DNA of 64,000 bases from NCBI RefSeq assembly GCF_024294805.1, contig NZ_JANCLU010000002.1, forward strand, positions 62,001-126,000, read 5' to 3'. Within the stretch, counting starts at the first letter, position 1. Each line of letters begins with the position of its first letter. The notes below the pieces were generated by a model, which saw only the letters and a program-made list of their open reading frames with translations, searched no databases and was not told the origin of the DNA. The position numbers and the translations under genes are program-made. Shown one piece after another: positions 62,201 to 64,000 of the stretch. This DNA comes from Alsobacter ponti (GTDB taxonomy: Bacteria > Pseudomonadota > Alphaproteobacteria > Rhizobiales > Beijerinckiaceae).

Positions 62201-62562
62201 AGGAGCGGGAGATTTTCGCGGTAGCTCGCCTCGCCCGCCATGGCGGCGTCGATCAGGGGCGAGATGTCGGGCCAGATCTCGGACCAGATGTCGTAGAACC
62301 GGCGGCCCAGCGCCAATGGGTGCTTGGCCCCCAGGATCTCCGCGTAGGGGTCGTTGTACAGGAAGCCGAGATCCGGCCCCCAGGCGACGAACATCGGGAA
62401 CTTCGAGCCGAGGAGCAGGCCGACGACCGACCGCAGCGACTGTGGCCAGGTCTCCGGCGGCCCGAGCGGAGACTCCGACCAGTCATGCTCGCGCATGAGG
62501 GCGCCCATCGCCCCGCCGCCGGCGAGGAACAACAGGGATTGGGGCCGCTCGGCGGGGGTCAT
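59281..62562 (-). CDS. Multi-PAS/GAF hybrid sensor histidine kinase
   Basis: The 1093-residue soluble protein contains an N-terminal PAS domain (SKFPMFVAWGPDLGFLYNDP), a GAF domain around residues 165-310, and three further PAS domains. These are recognisable at FNAQWYAYTGASPDPITN, FDAVNPAWTVALGWTAEHL and LFVIRVEPHDRFLVEELNPS. A HisKA helix follows with H742 (GGVAHDFNNLLTPIVG), then the ATPase domain (MDDATLARAVEPFFSTKGVG) and a receiver domain with D1030 (LLVTDHLMPGMNG). No membrane segment is seen. The ATG has SD GAGGGA. It may sense light, redox state or metabolites through PAS/GAF. Confidence 0.93.
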   Translation of the reverse strand: MTPAERPQSLLFLAGGGAMGALMREHDWSESPLGPPETWPQSLRSVVGLLLGSKFPMFVAWGPDLGFLYNDPYAEILGAKHPLALGRRFYDIWSEIWPDISPLIDAAMAGEASYRENLPLLMNRKGFDEQTWFTFSYSPVRDESGSVAGMFCACTETTAQILADRRRSFLLDVEERLREASHARAAMDVAVEALGRHLGAVRVGYSEVNADGQTIICETCYADGVAPILGTFRLDDFGAESIARQRAGATEAVSDILADSAQRHDTWVAIDTRAFVSVPLVREGRLQASLYVNHRNPHAWTSHEVALIEEVAARTWAAVERARAEARLRESEARFRLMADAVPQIVWITDADGRSEFFNAQWYAYTGASPDPITNSEVIARYVHPEDGPVTAQAFEEARRTGRTFVVEHRIRSAAGAYRWFLVRGEPYRDPETGEVLRWFGASVDIHDRKVAEQALLALNADLEREVVERTRERGLIWRHRLDLLSVIDVATGRFDAVNPAWTVALGWTAEHLQSRPFAEFLHPEDLERSLAEFERVRAGGPVLHFENRYRTRDGGWRWLSWVAAPDSGKLYAVTRDVTREKERQAELEAAEAARRDADALYRTYFENTPEALFVIRVEPHDRFLVEELNPSHVASVGLKIEEVRGKRVEDILPHDLAREVLAMYRRVVRTGEVHQYREVFDLNGDAQHWDTALMPMRDASGRVVRLIGSSRNVTRQILAEEALRQSQKMEAMGQLTGGVAHDFNNLLTPIVGALDLLHRKGLGGAREQRLIAGAAQSAERAKILVQRLLAFARRQPLQTVPVDVAKLVTEMGELVASTTGPQIRVVVEASEDLPPALADPNQIEMALLNLSVNARDAMPDGGTLRISATSERVGLGHRAKLHPGEYVCLSVADTGSGMDDATLARAVEPFFSTKGVGKGTGLGLSMVHGLASQLGGALTIRSRPGFGTNVELWLPQSAAAPGTDERRPEPAQTAARMGTALLVDDEELVRLSTAEMLQELGYTVLEASSAEEALRLVERGDGFDLLVTDHLMPGMNGAELRRAIRSARPSVPVLLVSGYAEFEGVDPDHPRLTKPFRKDELAAALAQLSPGQ

Positions 62563-62917
62563 GTCGTTCCCTCGCGGCCCTGGCCAGACCCGCCGGACCC
62601 CGCGCTTCGATGCTGGCTTTTATGACCGGCGCGCGGCCGCTCCGCCGGACGGACTGAGCCATCGACGCGGAAGGTCGGATCGGGCGGTGGCGGCAGGGGA
62701 TGCTCCATGACCGGGTGGTTGGCACGTTCGTCCAAGTTGAGATGTCTGGCACGAACCGCGGCTTCAATCTACCCGAAGCCACCCGGGCGGTGGGAATATC
62801 TCATTGCAATGTCACGAGAAAATGCTCTGCTCAAGCTCGCCGGGGCCGAGGCGGAATGCGCCCCGACCCCGACGAGAATGGCTGGCGCAGGCCAGCGGCG
62901 GACGGTCCGGCAGGCCG
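62563..62917. other. Intergenic region upstream of histidine kinase gene
   Basis: No supported gene is seen in this 355-bp stretch, apart from a 49-codon frame (62708-62560, minus strand) that overlaps the kinase start and has low-complexity content. A 10-bp palindrome CATTGCAATG occurs at 62802-62811. The kinase promoter is probably here. Confidence 0.4.
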
Positions 62918-63322
62918 TCAGCCGTGGGCCGGGTTCGGCCGCGGGAGCCGACGCAGGCTCTTCCACTCCAGCTGGGCGAGGATCAGCACCGCCGCGGCCT
63001 GCAGCAGGACGACCGCCTCGCCGACCGGGGTGACGGGGACCGCCAGAAGCAGTCCGACGCTGGCGGCGGCCCATCCCAAATTCCCGAGCACCACGAGCCA
63101 GCCGAGCGGCGACGTCAAGGAGGGGAGGCGGGCGGCGGCCAGCATCAGGAAGGCGCAGGGAAACAGGATGGCTCCCGCTGCGGTCAGGACGACGCCGGGG
63201 ATACCGAGGAGGGAGGCCAGTGAGGGCGCGAAGCCCACGAGGACGACGCCCATCGCGGCGCAGGTGGCGGCGTCGATGACCAGCACGGTTTCGAGGGGCA
63301 GGGCGGACAGCTGCGTGCGCAT
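62918..63322 (-). CDS. Small integral membrane protein
   Basis: The 134-residue protein has four predicted helices: TVLVIDAATCAAMGVVLVGF, GVVLTAAGAILFPCAFLML, LGWLVVLGNLGWAAASVGLL and EAVVLLQAAAVLILAQLEW. No family motif is evident. It lies between the histidine kinase and the XRE regulator, divergent from the latter. Confidence 0.75.
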   Translation of the reverse strand: MRTQLSALPLETVLVIDAATCAAMGVVLVGFAPSLASLLGIPGVVLTAAGAILFPCAFLMLAAARLPSLTSPLGWLVVLGNLGWAAASVGLLLAVPVTPVGEAVVLLQAAAVLILAQLEWKSLRRLPRPNPAHG

Positions 63323-63449
63323 CGTTGATCTCCGTGGTTGTCCGGCTCGGTGTGGGCCGGGAATGACCTCAGATCAGCGCGGCGCCGTCCGCCAGTCGAT
63401 TACCTCGCAGGTCATGGAGCCTGCGCCGGGAGGGCGGTAGGATGCGCTC

Positions 63450-64000
63450 ATGTCCATCGCTGCCTCACCATCCCCCGCCAATTTCGGCCTGCTGCTCCGC
63501 GACTGGCGTCAGCGCCGGCGCATCAGCCAGCTCGACCTGGCGCTCGAGGCGGAAATTTCCTCGCGCCATCTGAGCTTTATCGAGACGGGCCGCGCCCGGC
63601 CGAGCCGCGAGATGGTGCTGCGGCTCGCCGAGCAGCTCGACGTTCCGCTGCGGGAGCGCAACGCCCTGCTGCTGGCCGCGGGCTTCGCCCCGGTCTACCC
63701 CGAGCGCCGGCTCGACGACCCCGTGCTGAAGCCGGTCCGGGACATGATCGGGCGCGTGCTCAAGGGCCACGAGCCCTTTCCCGCCGTCGCCATCGACCGG
63801 CACTGGACGCTCGTGGCGGCCAACGCCGCCGTCGCCCCGCTGCTCGCCGGGGCGAGCGAGACGCTGCTCGCGCCGCCGGTCAACGTGCTGCGTTTGAGCC
63901 TGCATCCCGAGGGGCTGGCCCCCCGGATCGCCAACCTGCCCGAGTGGCGTCACCACCTCCTGTCGCGGCTGCGGCGGCAGGTGGCGGAGAGCGGCGATCC
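63450..64000 (+). CDS. XRE-family regulator with MmyB-like domain (partial)
   Basis: The gene runs off the window end after about 183 codons. The N-terminal HTH is typical XRE (LLRDWRQRRRISQLDLALEA, then SSRHLSFIETGRARPS). The following segment (PVRDMIGRVLKGHEPFPAVA, DRHWTLVAANAAV) matches the MmyB-like ligand-binding domain. The start is ATG 63450. It diverges from the small membrane protein gene. Confidence 0.88.
   Translation, partial: MSIAASPSPANFGLLLRDWRQRRRISQLDLALEAEISSRHLSFIETGRARPSREMVLRLAEQLDVPLRERNALLLAAGFAPVYPERRLDDPVLKPVRDMIGRVLKGHEPFPAVAIDRHWTLVAANAAVAPLLAGASETLLAPPVNVLRLSLHPEGLAPRIANLPEWRHHLLSRLRRQVAESGD

Noticed and set aside
59692-62625. 977-codon plus-strand frame opposite the histidine kinase
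   Set aside because: Complementary frame to a well-supported PAS/kinase gene; repetitive Arg/Asp/His content.
62560-62708. 49-codon minus-strand frame overlapping the kinase ATG
   Set aside because: Pro/Gly/Arg-rich, no clear SD, no family; the overlap could be chance.
62802-62811. CATTGCAATG palindrome upstream of the kinase, similar to the core of the TetR-site region
   Set aside because: Ten bases is short enough to be chance; only the CATTGCAA core is shared with 58079-58086.
1-64000. CRISPR arrays, tRNA or rRNA genes
   Set aside because: No repeat-spacer pattern, cloverleaf or conserved rRNA segment was noticed on either strand.

Overview
The window is high-GC DNA from an alphaproteobacterium, most likely a member of the Hyphomicrobiales. 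I infer this from gene content: a nosRZDF-type nitrous oxide reductase operon with a Tat-exported NosZ, ccoNOQP, a coxMNOP-like second oxidase, ubiTUV, CUT1-type sugar transporters, and several multi-domain PAS regulators. I saw no rRNA, tRNA or CRISPR array.

Region 1 (1-12.6 kb) is an anaerobic respiration island. It holds the nos operon on the minus strand (the nosF start, nosD, nosZ, nosR), a divergent rubrerythrin-like protein, an NnrS-family membrane protein, and the oxygen-independent ubiquinone genes ubiT-ubiU-ubiV. These face a ubiD-ubiX decarboxylase/flavin prenyltransferase pair. Two 14-bp dyads of the FNR/NnrR class (5722-5735 and 10362-10375) lie in the two divergent promoter regions and suggest a shared low-oxygen or nitric-oxide regulon.

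Region 2 (12.7-30.1 kb) contains two sugar or sugar-acid catabolic loci. The minus-strand locus has a solute-binding protein, two permeases, SDR, sugar isomerase, Gfo/Idh/MocA oxidoreductase and GntR regulator, but no transporter ATPase. The plus-strand locus has an ATPase, a binding protein, two permeases and an isomerase. Between them lie an MDR dehydrogenase, an epimerase-like SDR, a HIT-family gene broken by an in-frame stop, and remnants of a serine recombinase and an integrase. This looks like a scarred accessory region.

Region 3 (30.2-35.2 kb) has a large exported TPR-CHAT protease-like protein diverging from a zinc-ribbon membrane protein and a small secreted protein. The function of this trio is unknown.

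Region 4 (35.3-47.9 kb) has a VIT1/CCC1 transporter, the high-affinity cbb3 oxidase ccoNOQP with two small extra genes, an M20 amidohydrolase, an exported metallophosphoesterase, a sulfatase gene interrupted by a one-base frameshift, a truncated hydrolase and small hypotheticals.

Region 5 (47.9-57 kb) is a minus-strand respiratory module. It has a PQQ alcohol dehydrogenase with the lanthanide-type ligand set, a monohaem cytochrome c, oxidase subunits II (fused to cytochrome c), I and III, a small membrane protein, and a CtaG-cytochrome c fusion, with a Crp/Fnr regulator upstream. Subunit I lacks the usual glutamate and lysine of the two proton channels.

Region 6 (57-64 kb) has a CDF metal transporter, a TetR-cupin pair with a dyad at the TetR start codon, a large hybrid histidine kinase, a small membrane protein and the start of an XRE regulator cut by the window edge.
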